A stretch of DNA of 64,000 nucleotides from assembly GCA_963708165.1 (NCBI GenBank), contig OY970187.1, forward strand, positions 1,488,001 through 1,552,000, given 5' to 3'. This DNA is from Rubricoccus sp963708165 (GTDB lineage: Bacteria; Bacteroidota; Rhodothermia; Rhodothermales; Rubricoccaceae). This document shows, in pieces, positions 27,113 through 36,871 of this stretch (the first letter of the stretch is position 1; every line of letters begins with the position of its first letter). The notes below the pieces were generated by a model. That model worked only from the letters and a program-made list of their open reading frames with translations. It had not been told where the DNA came from and did not search any database. The translations under genes were made by a program, and so were the position numbers.

Positions 27113-28816
27113 ATGCTTCGTTCCTGCTTCCTCGCCGTCCTCGGGATGGCGCTTTCGCTCTCTGCTTCCGCCCAAGACCTTGCCCAGCAGGTCGACGCGC
27201 TGATGAGCGCGTATCACGAAACGGGGCAGTTCAACGGCTCCGTCCTGATCGCCTCTGGCGACGAGGTCGTGTACGAGAGGGGCTTTGGCGAGGCCGACAT
27301 GTCGTGGGGGATCGCGAACGCGCCCGACACCCGGCACCGCATCGGGTCGGTGACCAAGCAGTTCACCGCCGCGCTCGTCCTGCAACTCGTGGAGGCGGGC
27401 GAGATTGACCTAGACGCACCCATCACGCGCTACCTCCCGGACTACCCGGCCGCCCAAGGCGCGGTCACGATCCACCAACTGCTCGCGCACACGGGCGGCA
27501 TCCCCGAGCACCTCGGCCGCCCAGGCTTCGCGGACATTATGCGCGACCCCACCGCGCCAGAGGCCTTCTTGGCGTTCTTCTCCGGTCTGCCGCTCGACTT
27601 CGAGCCCGGCTCGGACTTCGCCTACAGCAATTCGGGCTACTTCCTGCTCGGCGCCATCATCGAGCGCGTCACCGGCCAGACGTACGCCGACGCGCTCCGC
27701 CAGAGGCTCATCGAGCCGCTCGGGCTGAGCGACACCGGCTACCAGGACAACACCACGATCCTCGACAGGATGGCGAGCGGCTACGACCGCACAGGCTCTG
27801 GCTTCCAGCACGCGGCGTACATCGACGCCAGCATTCCGTACGCGGCGGGCATGATGTACTCGACGGTCCGCGATCTGCTCGCGTGGACGCGTGCGCTGCA
27901 CAAAGCGGAGCCGTTCGAGAGCGCCCAGACCCTGGAGCGCATGACGACGCCGGTCCTGAACGACTACGGCTATGGCATCGGCAACAGCACGATGCCGGTC
28001 GGGGATGGCAGCGTGCGCATGATCGGGCACAACGGCGGGATCCCTGGCTTCCGCTCCATGCTCATCTACTTCCCCGAGAGCGAGCAGACGGTCGCGGTCA
28101 TCAGCAACACGGGCGACAACGCGGGCGACATCGCGCGGGGCGTGGCGCAGGTGATGCACGGCCAGCCTGCCCAGATGCCGGCCCGGCCTCTGGCGACCGT
28201 CCTCTCCGAGATCCTGGACGCGGACGGCGTGGAGGCAGCTATCGCCCATGCGCGTGCGCGGCGAGAAGCGGGCGTCCGCTTCGATGAGGATCAACTCAAT
28301 ACAGTCGGCTATCAGCTTCTGCAGGCAGGCGACGTGCCGGGCGCGATTCAGGTCTTCCAACTCAACGTCGAGCTGTTCCCCAACGCGTCGAACCCGTACG
28401 ACAGCCTCGGCGAGGCCTACGTCGCAGCGCGCGACGTGGAGAACGCGACGGCCAATTACTTGCGCTCGCTCGAACGCGACCCGACCAATGACAACGCCCG
28501 CGAGATGCTGCGCCGCATCGGCGTCGAGCCGCCAGAGGCGGTGGCGGTCGTGGTCTCGCCAGAGGCGTTGGAGGCGTACGTCGGCCGCTACGCGCTCAAC
28601 CCGGCGTTCGCCATCGAGGTCACGCGCGAGGGCACGCGGCTCTTTGGGCAGGCCACGGGGCAGCCGCGCTTCGACCTGAACCCGGTCTCGGACACGCGCT
28701 TCTCGATCGCGGGCGTGGACGCGCAGGTCGTGTTCACGCGCGAGGGCGACGGTCCGGCCGCGTCGCTCGTGCTGATCCAGGGCGGAATCGAGCAGGTCGC
28801 GCCGCGCGTGGAGTAG
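27113..28816 (+). CDS. Secreted serine hydrolase (beta-lactamase family) with TPR and C-terminal sandwich
   Basis: 567 aa; signal peptide MLRSCFLAVLGMALSLSASA. The hydrolase domain shows SVTKQF (SxxK at ~63-66), YSNSGYFLL (Y-x-N) and HNGGIPGFRS in the third motif position. Residues ~400-470 hold a TPR-like pair (GYQLLQAGDVPGAIQVFQLN; PYDSLGEAYVAARDVENA). A DUF3471-like sandwich ends the protein (LEAYVGRYALNPAFAIEVT). Related to the 18.4-22.5 kb pair but with a different build: no PPC domain. Substrate unknown. Confidence 0.87.
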   Translation: MLRSCFLAVLGMALSLSASAQDLAQQVDALMSAYHETGQFNGSVLIASGDEVVYERGFGEADMSWGIANAPDTRHRIGSVTKQFTAALVLQLVEAGEIDLDAPITRYLPDYPAAQGAVTIHQLLAHTGGIPEHLGRPGFADIMRDPTAPEAFLAFFSGLPLDFEPGSDFAYSNSGYFLLGAIIERVTGQTYADALRQRLIEPLGLSDTGYQDNTTILDRMASGYDRTGSGFQHAAYIDASIPYAAGMMYSTVRDLLAWTRALHKAEPFESAQTLERMTTPVLNDYGYGIGNSTMPVGDGSVRMIGHNGGIPGFRSMLIYFPESEQTVAVISNTGDNAGDIARGVAQVMHGQPAQMPARPLATVLSEILDADGVEAAIAHARARREAGVRFDEDQLNTVGYQLLQAGDVPGAIQVFQLNVELFPNASNPYDSLGEAYVAARDVENATANYLRSLERDPTNDNAREMLRRIGVEPPEAVAVVVSPEALEAYVGRYALNPAFAIEVTREGTRLFGQATGQPRFDLNPVSDTRFSIAGVDAQVVFTREGDGPAASLVLIQGGIEQVAPRVE

Positions 28817-28902
28817 CCTCTGGCGCCCGCACTCCGGATCCGCGCCGCCTCTGGCGCCTAGAAGCGCTCCAGCCCACCGCTCCCGCCTCTGGCGCCGCCC
28901 CG

Positions 28903-29382
28903 ATGACCGCGCTTCTGTCCACGTTCGCTGCCCTCACCTTGTTTGCCGGCGCTCTGGTCGCTGGCCTTCTGTTCGCTGGCGCCCCAGATCCTGATCCCTC
29001 GCCCGACCTCTCGCCAGAGGCCGTCGTGAAGCTGCAGGTGGAGGCGCTGCAGGCCAACGGCGAGGACAACGCGGGCATCGCGACGGCCTTCCGGTTCGCC
29101 TCGCCCGGCAACCGCGCCGCGACGGGGCCTCTGGCGCGGTTTACACAGATGGTGCGGAGCGGCTACGCCGACATGTTGGGCTTCGAGCGCGCCGTCTACG
29201 GCCGCATGGTGTTCGAGGGCAACGAGGCCGCGCAGCGCGTCACGCTGATCCAGGCTGATGGGCGCCGCAGCGCGTACGTCCTCGCGCTCTCCAAGCAGAC
29301 CGGCGGGGCGTACGACGGCTGTTGGATGACGGACGCCGTCGTGCCAGTCGAGCCGGAGGACGACGGGATGATCCGGACGTAG
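28903..29382 (+). CDS. DUF4864-like secreted protein
   Basis: 159 aa. A single N-terminal hydrophobic segment (STFAALTLFAGALVAGLLFAG) may be a signal or anchor. The body VVKLQVEALQANGEDNAGIA-TAFRFASPGNRA and Y-DMLGFERAVYGRMVFEGN fits the DUF4864 family. Function unknown. The stop TAG abuts an 18-bp palindrome at 29382. Confidence 0.7.
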   Translation: MTALLSTFAALTLFAGALVAGLLFAGAPDPDPSPDLSPEAVVKLQVEALQANGEDNAGIATAFRFASPGNRAATGPLARFTQMVRSGYADMLGFERAVYGRMVFEGNEAAQRVTLIQADGRRSAYVLALSKQTGGAYDGCWMTDAVVPVEPEDDGMIRT

Positions 29383-30100
29383 CCTCTGGCGCCAGAGGCC
29401 GTCACATTGCGAGGGAACCGGGTCCACGCTAGTCTTTTCTAGCGCTCGCTATGCTACCCGTATTAGTCAGGCCAGGTTCATCCTAGGCAATGAGGCTCTC
29501 CGGGCTGTTTGATCTCAAGACGCCTGCGATCTCTTTCGCAAGCTCGCAGCACGATCTACAGCGGATGAGTCTGCGCTCCTCGACCAGTATGCCGCTTATC
29601 GACTTCTTCGTCACCGCTGAGCATTAGTCGACTGGGTCCATCCGGACGAGCCATGACGCAGGAAGAAAAAGCAGCATGAAGCTCTCGCGCAACTCCTCGT
29701 CGCTCCTCCAGACTTGCTCACACATCGCTTCGGGAGCCAAGCACTTTCGAGCGGCCGCCCGTCATCACAGTTCAGTCTCGGCGTACGAGCACGTCCCGGA
29801 GGTCATGCAGGCGGATACCGAGGTGGGTACGGAGGATGCTCTTTACATCCAGCTTGACGGCGAAGCTGAAGATGAGCTTCGGGTAGTGAGGGTGAGGCCT
29901 CGAATTTGGTCGCGGTCTCGCCAGAGGCCAGCTTTTCGAGCACGAGCTCGACGCTGATCCGGGTACCTGCGATGACGGGCTGCCCGCGAGAACGTCGGGG
30001 TTAGAGTGCTCCGAGATGTCATCAGTGCACTACTTACGCTCTCGCTTTCGTCAGGCTCCCCCTCTGGCGCCAGAGGCCGACCGCGCCGCCCAGACGAAAT

Positions 30101-30132
30101 GAGGCCCCGCCGCAGAGAAGTGGCGGGGCCTC
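30101..30132 (-). terminator. Intrinsic terminator of the dcw cluster
   Basis: An 11-bp perfect stem GAGGCCCCGCC/GGCGGGGCCTC with a 10-base loop, followed on the minus strand by ATTTCG. It lies 147 bases past the ftsZ stop and is the first strong terminator after the 16.8-kb cluster. Confidence 0.75.
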
Positions 30133-30220
30133 GTGGACAGCCCTGGCGAAGCCGTCCGGGGGGACAGCGCAAGAGTACAAAGAGGGAGTGACAGCCGTGC
30201 GTCACCCGTCCGTCGCAGAC

Positions 30221-30254
30221 CGTCCGGGGGCGCGAGCGCATCGCTCCCCGGACG
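30221..30254. other. Second hairpin after ftsZ
   Basis: A 9-bp stem CGTCCGGGG/CCCCGGACG with a 16-base loop, between ftsZ and the terminator, directly joined to a CCAGAGGCCTCTGG repeat pair. It may act with the terminator or protect the ftsZ mRNA 3' end. Confidence 0.4.
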
Positions 30255-30278
30255 CCAGAGGCCTCTGGCGCTGCCTGC

Positions 30279-31559
30279 TCAGTCCATCATGCGGCGCAGG
30301 AACGCCGGCACATCCGCGTCACCTTTCTTGATGCGCTCGCCGGGCTCGGCGGGCATCTCGCTGATGCGAAGGCGCTTGACGTTTTTGAGGGGGACAGCGC
30401 CCGGAGTCTCCTCGATCTCACGGGACTTCTCAGCCGGAGGCGCGACGCGCGAGCGGCGCTCGTAGGCAGGTTTGTCGAGGTCCTTGAGGTTCGTCTCGCC
30501 CTTGTAGTGCGGCGCGGCGTGCGGGTCGAGGTTGAGAGGAATCGAGCGCTGGATGGTCTCGGGCACTTCGTGCGGGGCGTCCTGGTTGGCGTCGAAGCCT
30601 GTGGCCATCACGGTCACGCGGAGGTTCTCGCCCATTTCGGGGTCGATCACGGTACCGAAGATGACCTCGGCCTCGTCGCCCGCCTGCTGCTGAATCACGC
30701 TCATGCCGTGTGTCGCCTCGCGGATGGAGAGACTCGGCCCTGCGGTGATGTTGACGAGCACGTTGCGGGCGCCATCGATGGATATGCCATCCAAGAGCGG
30801 GCTTTCGAGCGCCTCGCGGGCGGCGCGCTCGGCACGCTTCTCGCCAGAGGCGAGGGCGGAGCCCATGAGCGCCGTCCCGCCGTCGAGCATGGTCGTGCGT
30901 ACATCGGCGAAATCCAGGTTGATGAGGCCGTGGACGGTGATGAGCTCCGAGATGCCGCGGACGGCGTTGTAGAGCACGTCGTCGGCCATCACGAAGGCGT
31001 CAACGAGCGTCGTGTCGTCTTCGGCGATGTCGAGCAGGCGCTCGTTGGGCACGATGACGAGCGTGTCCACGGTTTCCCGCAGGCGCTGGATGCCCTCTTC
31101 GGCCATGCGGAGGCGCTTTTTGCCCTCGCAGACGAACGGCTTGGTGACGACGGCGACTGTGAGGATGCCCATCTCCTTCGCGATCGCCGCGATCACGGGC
31201 GCGGCGCCGGTACCCGTCCCGCCGCCCATGCCTGCGGTCACGAAGACCATGTCGCAGCCCTGCAAGGCGGCTTCGATTTCCTTGTGGCTCTCCTGCGCGG
31301 CTTCGGCGCCGACGCTGGGCCGGGCGCCCGCGCCCAGGCCGGACGTACGCTCGCGGCCGATCTGAATCTTGAGCGGCGCCAGGTTGACCTGGAGCGCCTG
31401 CTGGTCTGTGTTGACGGCCGTGAACTCCACGCCGTGAATGCCCTTGGCGAGCATGTTGTTGACAGCGTTGCCGCCGCCGCCGCCACAACCGATCACACGG
31501 ATGTTGGCGTCGGTGGGGGCGTCGTCGTCGAATGCGAATCGTGTGCTAAAATCTTCCAT
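30279..31559 (-). CDS. ftsZ: Cell division tubulin FtsZ
   Basis: 426 aa, intact. GTP-binding G-box GGGTGTGAAPV, N-terminal IRVIGCGGGGGNAVNNM, T7-synergy region NLDFADVRTTM and the conserved C-terminal peptide DVPAFLRRMMD, which docks FtsA. Polymerises into the Z-ring at midcell. Last gene of the cluster, 58 bases after ftsA. The linker (~330-415) is short and charged. Repeat copies are rare in the GTPase core, as expected for a constrained gene. Confidence 0.98.
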   Translation of the reverse strand: MEDFSTRFAFDDDAPTDANIRVIGCGGGGGNAVNNMLAKGIHGVEFTAVNTDQQALQVNLAPLKIQIGRERTSGLGAGARPSVGAEAAQESHKEIEAALQGCDMVFVTAGMGGGTGTGAAPVIAAIAKEMGILTVAVVTKPFVCEGKKRLRMAEEGIQRLRETVDTLVIVPNERLLDIAEDDTTLVDAFVMADDVLYNAVRGISELITVHGLINLDFADVRTTMLDGGTALMGSALASGEKRAERAAREALESPLLDGISIDGARNVLVNITAGPSLSIREATHGMSVIQQQAGDEAEVIFGTVIDPEMGENLRVTVMATGFDANQDAPHEVPETIQRSIPLNLDPHAAPHYKGETNLKDLDKPAYERRSRVAPPAEKSREIEETPGAVPLKNVKRLRISEMPAEPGERIKKGDADVPAFLRRMMD

Positions 31560-31617
31560 GGTGTGTCCCTCCGGAATAATGAGTGGGGGTCTTCCCGTCT
31601 GTGAGTCGTGGTGGTGT

Positions 31618-32991
31618 TTAGAGTTCGTCGAACCAGTCTTTCATGCGTGCCGCGATGCGGTCCATGAGGCCCCGGTTGTTGTCGGCATGGCCGACATCTT
31701 CGGTGACGAGACTGGGTTCAGGATCGCTGAGAACAGGAGTGCCGCCCTGCCCGTCGCCTCTGGCGAGGTGACCGTCGCCGCCAGAGGCGACGGGCTCTTC
31801 GCGAGGGTGCGGGTTTTGAGCCAGCAGCGACGCGCCAGAGGCGGCGCCTTCGCGCAGGGCGTGCAGCACAAGGCCGACGCCGGTCGCGTACTTGGGGCTC
31901 GCGACCTCTTCGGCGAGACCCCCGGTGAGCCCGATGGGGCGACCGATGCGGGCTTCGAGTCCGAGGATTTCGGAAGCTAGCTCTGCCGTGCCGGGGATCA
32001 GAGCGCCCCCGCCGGTGAGGACCACGCCTGCCGAGAGGTGACGTCCGTAGCCGGAGCGCTTGATCTCGATGGCGGCGATCTCCAGGATTTCCTCGATGCG
32101 CGGCTGGATGATCTGCGCGAGCGCAGACTGTGAGATGGCTTTCTCGGGCCGTCCGCCAATACCGGGAATCGTGATCTCCTGGTCCGAATCCACGAGGCCG
32201 ACGAGGGCGGAGCCGAACTGGTGCTTGAGGCGCTCGGCCTGGTCTTCGAGCACGCCCAACCCTTTGCGGATGTCGTGCGTGACCATGTCGCCTGCGACGG
32301 CGATGACGGCGGTGTGGCGGATCGTGTTGTCCTCGAAAACGGCCACGTCTGTGGTACCGCCGCCGATATCGATCAATACCACGCCAACTTCTTTCTCGTC
32401 CTCGTGGAGGACGGCGTAGGAGCTCGCCAGAGGCTCCAGCACGATGTCATCGACGCGGTAGCCCGCCTTCTCGATGCACCGGTAGATGTTCTTGGCCGCG
32501 CTCACCAATCCGGTGATGATGTGCACGTTGGCCTCCAGGCGGACGCCGCTCATGCCGATGGGGTCGGCGACGCCGTCCTGGCCGTCCACGATGAACTCCT
32601 GCGGGAGCACGTGGAGGATTTCGCGGTCGGCGGGCATGGCCACGTGGCGCGTGTCCTCCAAGAGACGCTGCACGTCCTGGCGGTCGATTTCGCCGCCAGT
32701 GACGGTGATAACGCCGCGGCTCTGAAAGCTCTGGATGTGGTCGCCTGCGATGCCGACGACGGCGCTCTCGACGCTCACGCCAGCGGCGCGCTCGGCTTCT
32801 TCGACGGCCGTTTTAATGGCTTTGACGGTCTTGTCGATGTTGACGACGACGCCGCGGTTGACGCCGTCGCTTTCGGCGACGCCGACGCCGCGGATGCGGA
32901 TCTGGTTCTGGTCGTCCGAACTGGCGACGACCGCGCAGATCTTGGTCGTCCCGATGTCGACGCCGACAACGATGCGCTCGTTCTCGATCAT
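31618..32991 (-). CDS. ftsA: Cell division actin-like protein FtsA
   Basis: 457 aa, intact. Actin-fold phosphate loops VVGVDIGTTKICAVVA and VLIDIGGGTTDVAVF, and the adenosine motif GVVLTGGGALIPG. The C-terminus GLMDRIAARMKDWFDEL is an amphipathic membrane-targeting helix. Before it lies a repeat-rich linker (~385-435: EGAASGASLLAQ, PVASGGDGHLA). Anchors FtsZ to the membrane. Its ATG overlaps the ftsQ stop as ATGA. Confidence 0.97.
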   Translation of the reverse strand: MIENERIVVGVDIGTTKICAVVASSDDQNQIRIRGVGVAESDGVNRGVVVNIDKTVKAIKTAVEEAERAAGVSVESAVVGIAGDHIQSFQSRGVITVTGGEIDRQDVQRLLEDTRHVAMPADREILHVLPQEFIVDGQDGVADPIGMSGVRLEANVHIITGLVSAAKNIYRCIEKAGYRVDDIVLEPLASSYAVLHEDEKEVGVVLIDIGGGTTDVAVFEDNTIRHTAVIAVAGDMVTHDIRKGLGVLEDQAERLKHQFGSALVGLVDSDQEITIPGIGGRPEKAISQSALAQIIQPRIEEILEIAAIEIKRSGYGRHLSAGVVLTGGGALIPGTAELASEILGLEARIGRPIGLTGGLAEEVASPKYATGVGLVLHALREGAASGASLLAQNPHPREEPVASGGDGHLARGDGQGGTPVLSDPEPSLVTEDVGHADNNRGLMDRIAARMKDWFDEL

Positions 32992-33992
32992 GAGTTTGGG
33001 GGTGTTGGGTTGGGGGATGCGACGGGTGCGGAGCCAGAGCCAGATCCTTCGGGTGCGGGCTCCAGAGCCTCCGAGGGAGTTGTGTCCGCGCCGCCAGAGC
33101 CTCTGGCGGGAGCGGGAGTTGGTGTTGCGCCAGAGGCCCCGGCGGGTTGCGCCTCTGGCGCAGACGAGCTGATGCCGCCAGCGGCGCGCGAGGGCGGCAG
33201 CGTTTCCTGCGCGACGACCTGCCCGGCGAAGCGGAGGTCGACGAGGCGCAGCGGCACGTCGGGGCGCGTGAGGACGGCCTGCTCCCAGAAGGCGCCGAGG
33301 CGCGTCAGGGCGTCAGCGTGGCCGGTGCGCCCCAGGCGGACGGGAACGGTCCCGCGGCCCGCGACGGGCTCGGTGTAGACCGTGGCGCCAGAGGCGGACC
33401 AGACGACTTCGCTGATGAGCGCGTCCACGCCGTCGTCCGCGCTGGCGAGCGCGCCCAGGAGCTCGCGAAGATCCGCGCTCTTGACGGGCTGCGTCGGGTG
33501 GTAGGCCGGGACGCGGCCGCGGAGCAGCGGCACGTCCTCGGTGCTCGGCGCCAGAGGCCGGGACGGGCATCGCGAAGCCGCTGGCGTCGAGGTAGTGGTG
33601 CGGGCGGCCGTCGGCATCGAGCACGAGCGCGACGGGCGTGCGCTCGTCGACGGCGATGCGGAGCGAGCCGGTGGGCAGGCGGCGCAGACGCGCCTCGCGC
33701 ACCCACGGGTGGCGGCGCACGCGGTCGGCGACGAGCGCCATGTCGATGCCGTAGAGCGCGACGGGCACGGCGGTATCGGGCGCGACGCCAGCGAGCGCGG
33801 ACACGTCCTCTGGCGAGGCGCGGTGCGTGCCGACGACGCGGACTTCTTCCAGCGGCAAGCGTGCGGTGCCACACCCACGCGGCCACCAGGCCAACGCAGA
33901 GCACGAGCAGACCGAAGCCTCTGGCGATCTTGCCCAGCTTGCGACGGCGGTCCTGCTGCTGTGCGGTGAGTTTTTGGGTGCGCTTAGCCATC
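32988..33992 (-). CDS. ftsQ: Divisome protein FtsQ/DivIB (two frameshifts)
   Basis: ATG 33992 opens MAKRTQKLTAQQQDRRRKLG and one membrane helix (GFGLLVLCVGLVAAWVW). The POTRA part continues in a second frame from ~33860 (LPLEEVRVVGTHRASPEDV, ERVRRHPWVREARLRRLP-type sequence). The beta domain continues in a third frame from ~33545 (TEDVPLLRGRVPAYHPTQ) to TGA 32988. About 330 aa when joined, with a Pro/Ser/Gly-rich repeat-built tail. Since ftsQ is essential and both ends are coupled to neighbours, the shifts are most likely sequencing indels. Confidence 0.8.
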
Positions 33993-35643
33993 GGTCTCGG
34001 CGCCAGAGGCGTGTTGAGTTCCGAGTCCCGAGTGGGCTTCGCCGGCCTGACGGCTCTGAGTTCCGGGTTCGCCACCCGTGGCGCCAGAGGCCTCTGGCGT
34101 CGCGGAAGAAGTGGACTCTTGCCCCTTCCCCCTTCCCTCTTCCCCCATCCCCTCCCCCGCCTCTGGCGCGAGCGCGTCCAAGAAGGCCTGGCCGTAGCGC
34201 CACACGTCGCCCGCGCCCATCGTGACGACGAGGTCACCGGGGCGGGTGAGCATCTTGAGCGAGAGCGGAAGGTCGGCTTTGTTCTCGACGTAGTGCACGT
34301 CGCGGTGGCCGTACTGGCGCGCGAGCGTCGCGATGAGCTCGCCGGTGATGCCGTGGATAGGCTTCTCGCGGGCGGGGAAGACGTCCGTTAGGACGAGCAC
34401 GTCGGCGTCGTAGAAGGCGCGGGCGAACTCCTCCTGCAGATCGCGGGTGCGGCTGAACAGGTGCGGCTGGAAGACGGCCACGATGCGGCGGCCCGGCCAG
34501 CCCTTGGCGGCGGCTTCGAGCGTGGCTTCCACCTCGGTCGGGTGGTGCGCGTAGTCGTCCACGACGAGGACGCTGTTGGCGCCAGAGGCCGCGGCTTCTC
34601 CTGCAGCGATCGCCAGAGGCCCCGCGCGTGTAGCCTTCGCCTTTGACTTCGAAGCGGCGCTGGACACCTTCATAGGCGGCCAAACCCTCAGCGATGATGG
34701 CGAACGGCACGTCAAGTTCGAGGCCCACGCCGACGCACGCGAGGGCGTTGCGGACGTTGTGCAAGCCGGGCGCGTGGAGCGTGATGCGGCCCAGGCGCTC
34801 GGAGTGAAACATGACGTCGAACTGCGTCGTGGCGGCGATCTGCTCGATGTTCTCGGCGCGCAGCGTGGCCTGGCGGCTGGTGCCGTAGGTGATCACGCGG
34901 CGGTGGATGTCGCCCACGACCGAGCGCACGTTCTCGTCGTCCAGGCACAGAATCGCGGCGCCGAAGAACGGGACGCGGTTGGCGTACTCGACGAATGCCG
35001 CCTTGATGTCGTCGAGGCCGCCGGCGTACGTATCGAGGTGGTCCTCCTCGATGTTGGTGATAACTGCCACGACGGGCGTGAGGCGCAGAAACGTGCGGTC
35101 GTACTCGTCGGCTTCCACGACGATCACGTCGCCGTCGCCGCTGACGGCGTTGGCGCCGAAGGACGCGACCTTGCCGCCCACGATGATCGTCGGCTCCAGA
35201 CCGGCGTGATTCGCCATCATGCCGACCATCGTGGTCGTCGTCGTTTTGCCGTGCGTGCCCGCGATGCCGACGCCTTTGCGCATCCGCATGAGCTCGCCCA
35301 GCATCTCGGCGCGCTTGATGCGCGGGATGAGGCGCCGCTTGGCCTCAATGGTCTCGGGGTTCTCATCCGCCTTGACCGCCGAGGAGTGCACCACCACGTC
35401 CACGTCCTCCACGTTTTCCGCCTGATGCCCCTCGTAGATCGTCGCACCCAGCGATTCCAGCCGCGCCGTCGTGTCGCTCTTCTTGAGGTCCGAGCCCGTG
35501 ATCTCAAAGCCTCTGGCGAGGAGCACCTCAGCGATAGACGACATGCCGATGCCGCCGATGCCGACCATGTGGACACGGCGCACGCGTCCCATCTGGTCGC
35601 GGGAGCGGCCTCTGGCGGCGGAGTCGGATCGGGAAAGATTCAT
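33984..35643 (-). CDS. murC: UDP-N-acetylmuramate-L-alanine ligase (one frameshift)
   Basis: ATP-dependent Mur ligase adding L-Ala to UDP-MurNAc. The N-domain VHMVGIGGIGMSSIAEVLL, ATP loop GIAGTHGKTTTTTMVG and DEYDRTFLRLTPVVAVITNIEEDHLD (given in parts: DEYDRTFLRL, NIEEDHLD) are in the first frame, ending YEGVQRRFEVKGE. The C-terminal domain VLVVDDYAHHPTEVEATLEA continues in a second frame after two repeat copies at ~34565-34650. The tail after VWRYGQAFLDAL is a ~65-residue mosaic built from a polypurine tract, GCCTCTGG repeats and a GAGTTCCG element. It overlaps the ftsQ start. Confidence 0.88.
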
Positions 35644-35656
35644 AGCGTGTCAGGCG

Positions 35657-35687
35657 GTGGGGACACCACGCATGGTGTCCCTACGGG
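35657..35687. repeat. GTAGGG palindrome, ACACCA stem (minus orientation)
   Basis: Plus strand GGGGACACCACGCATGGTGT then CCCTACGGG; the stem ACACCA/TGGTGT has one imperfect pair. It sits between murG and murC. Related units: 38779, 41045, 44899 and 42707. Confidence 0.7.
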
Positions 35688-35692
35688 AATGG

Positions 35693-36871
35693 CTAGGCGC
35701 CAGAGGCCTCTGGCGGGGGCGCGAGGGCGATGACCGCGCGGGCGATCTCGTCCGCCGCGTCCGGGCGGGCGATGGCGAGCGCCTTGCGAGACATCTGCGC
35801 GAGCAGGTCGGGGGCGTCGAGAAGCGCGATCACATCGCCGCTGAAGCGGGCGTCGAGGTCGGCTTCGGGGAGGAGGACAGCGGCGCCCGCGTCGGCGAGC
35901 GCGCGGGCGTTCTTGGTCTGATGGTCGGCGGTCACGTTGGGGCTGGGCACCAGGACGCTCGGCGTGCCGGTGACCGCGAGTTCGGAGCACGTGATCGCGC
36001 CCGAGCGGCAGAGCACCAAGTCGGCGGCCTCGTAGGCGAGGTCCATCCGGTCGAGGTACGGCACCAGCTTGAGCCGGTCGTGCGCCGGGACGGCGGCGTT
36101 CAGCGTGTCGTAGTAGCGCTTGCCCGCGGCCCAGATCACGAACGTCTCGCCAGAGGCCAGGACGGCGTCCAGGTGCATCTTGAGCGCGCCGTTGATCGGT
36201 CCGGCGCCGAGCGAGCCGCCCATCGCGAGAAGGACGCGCGCGCCCTCGGGAATGCCGAAGTGCTCGCGCGCTTCCGCGCCAGAGGCCTCGGTGAGGTCTT
36301 GCCGGACCGGGTTGCCCGCGACGGTCGCGGGCGTGTCGTCGGGGAAGAAGGCGCGGGCGGCGTCGAAGGCCAGGAAGACCTGATCGGCGCGCGGCGCCAG
36401 AAGCTTGTTGGTGGCGCCCGCGTAGGCGTTCTGCTCCTGGATGACCAGCTTGCACCCGCGCAGCGAGCCCGCGAGCCCGACCGGGCCGCTGGCGTAGCCG
36501 CCGGTCCCGACCACGACGTCGGGCGCGAAGTTGCCGATGAGGCGCAGGCTCTCGTACAGGCCCTTCGCGAGCTTGAACGGGAAGGCGACGTTGCGCGCCA
36601 GGGCCTCTGGCGAGAGGCCGCGCTGGAAGCCGCTGACGGTGATCGGGTGGATGGCGTAGCCCGCCTTGGGCACAGCCTCCCACTCCATGCGGTCTTTGGT
36701 GCCTGCGAACGCGATGGCGGCCTGCGGCACGAGCGCGCGGATCGCGTCGGCGATGGCGATGGCTGGGTAGACGTGTCCGCCCGTGCCGCCGCACGCGAAG
36801 AGGATGCGGGGCGTGCCGGGCTCGCGCTTGAGCGCGCCAGCGGCCGGGGCTTGGTGTGTGGTCGGCATCAT
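35693..36871 (-). CDS. murG: Lipid II synthase MurG (GlcNAc transferase)
   Basis: 392 aa, intact. GT28 fold at the inner membrane: RILFACGGTGGHVYPAIAIA, VVGTGGYASGPVGLAG, IQEQNAYAGATNKLLA, LLAMGGSLGAGPINGAL and LVLCRSGAITCSELAV with VPSPNVTADHQTKNA. Transfers GlcNAc from UDP-GlcNAc to lipid I. Start ATG 36871 overlaps the ftsW stop (ATGA). The C-terminus ALAPPPEASGA is repeat-encoded. Confidence 0.95.
   Translation of the reverse strand: MMPTTHQAPAAGALKREPGTPRILFACGGTGGHVYPAIAIADAIRALVPQAAIAFAGTKDRMEWEAVPKAGYAIHPITVSGFQRGLSPEALARNVAFPFKLAKGLYESLRLIGNFAPDVVVGTGGYASGPVGLAGSLRGCKLVIQEQNAYAGATNKLLAPRADQVFLAFDAARAFFPDDTPATVAGNPVRQDLTEASGAEAREHFGIPEGARVLLAMGGSLGAGPINGALKMHLDAVLASGETFVIWAAGKRYYDTLNAAVPAHDRLKLVPYLDRMDLAYEAADLVLCRSGAITCSELAVTGTPSVLVPSPNVTADHQTKNARALADAGAAVLLPEADLDARFSGDVIALLDAPDLLAQMSRKALAIARPDAADEIARAVIALAPPPEASGA

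Larger units (their letters stand above)
29383..30278. other. Gene-free stretch upstream of the dcw terminator
   Basis: About 900 bases with no supportable gene. 29400-29960 is lower in GC than its surroundings, nearly free of the iterated repeat, and contains short open pieces broken by stops (for example CDLFRKLAARSTADESALLD near 29520), which look like decayed coding DNA of unknown origin. A small hairpin GCTAG-tctttt-CTAGC lies at 29429-29444. From 30000 on there are terminator hairpins belonging to the dcw cluster. Confidence 0.5.

Noticed and set aside
29676..29957. 93-codon plus-strand frame in the gene-free stretch
   Set aside because: No conserved motif or plausible upstream signal, and it ends in repeat sequence.
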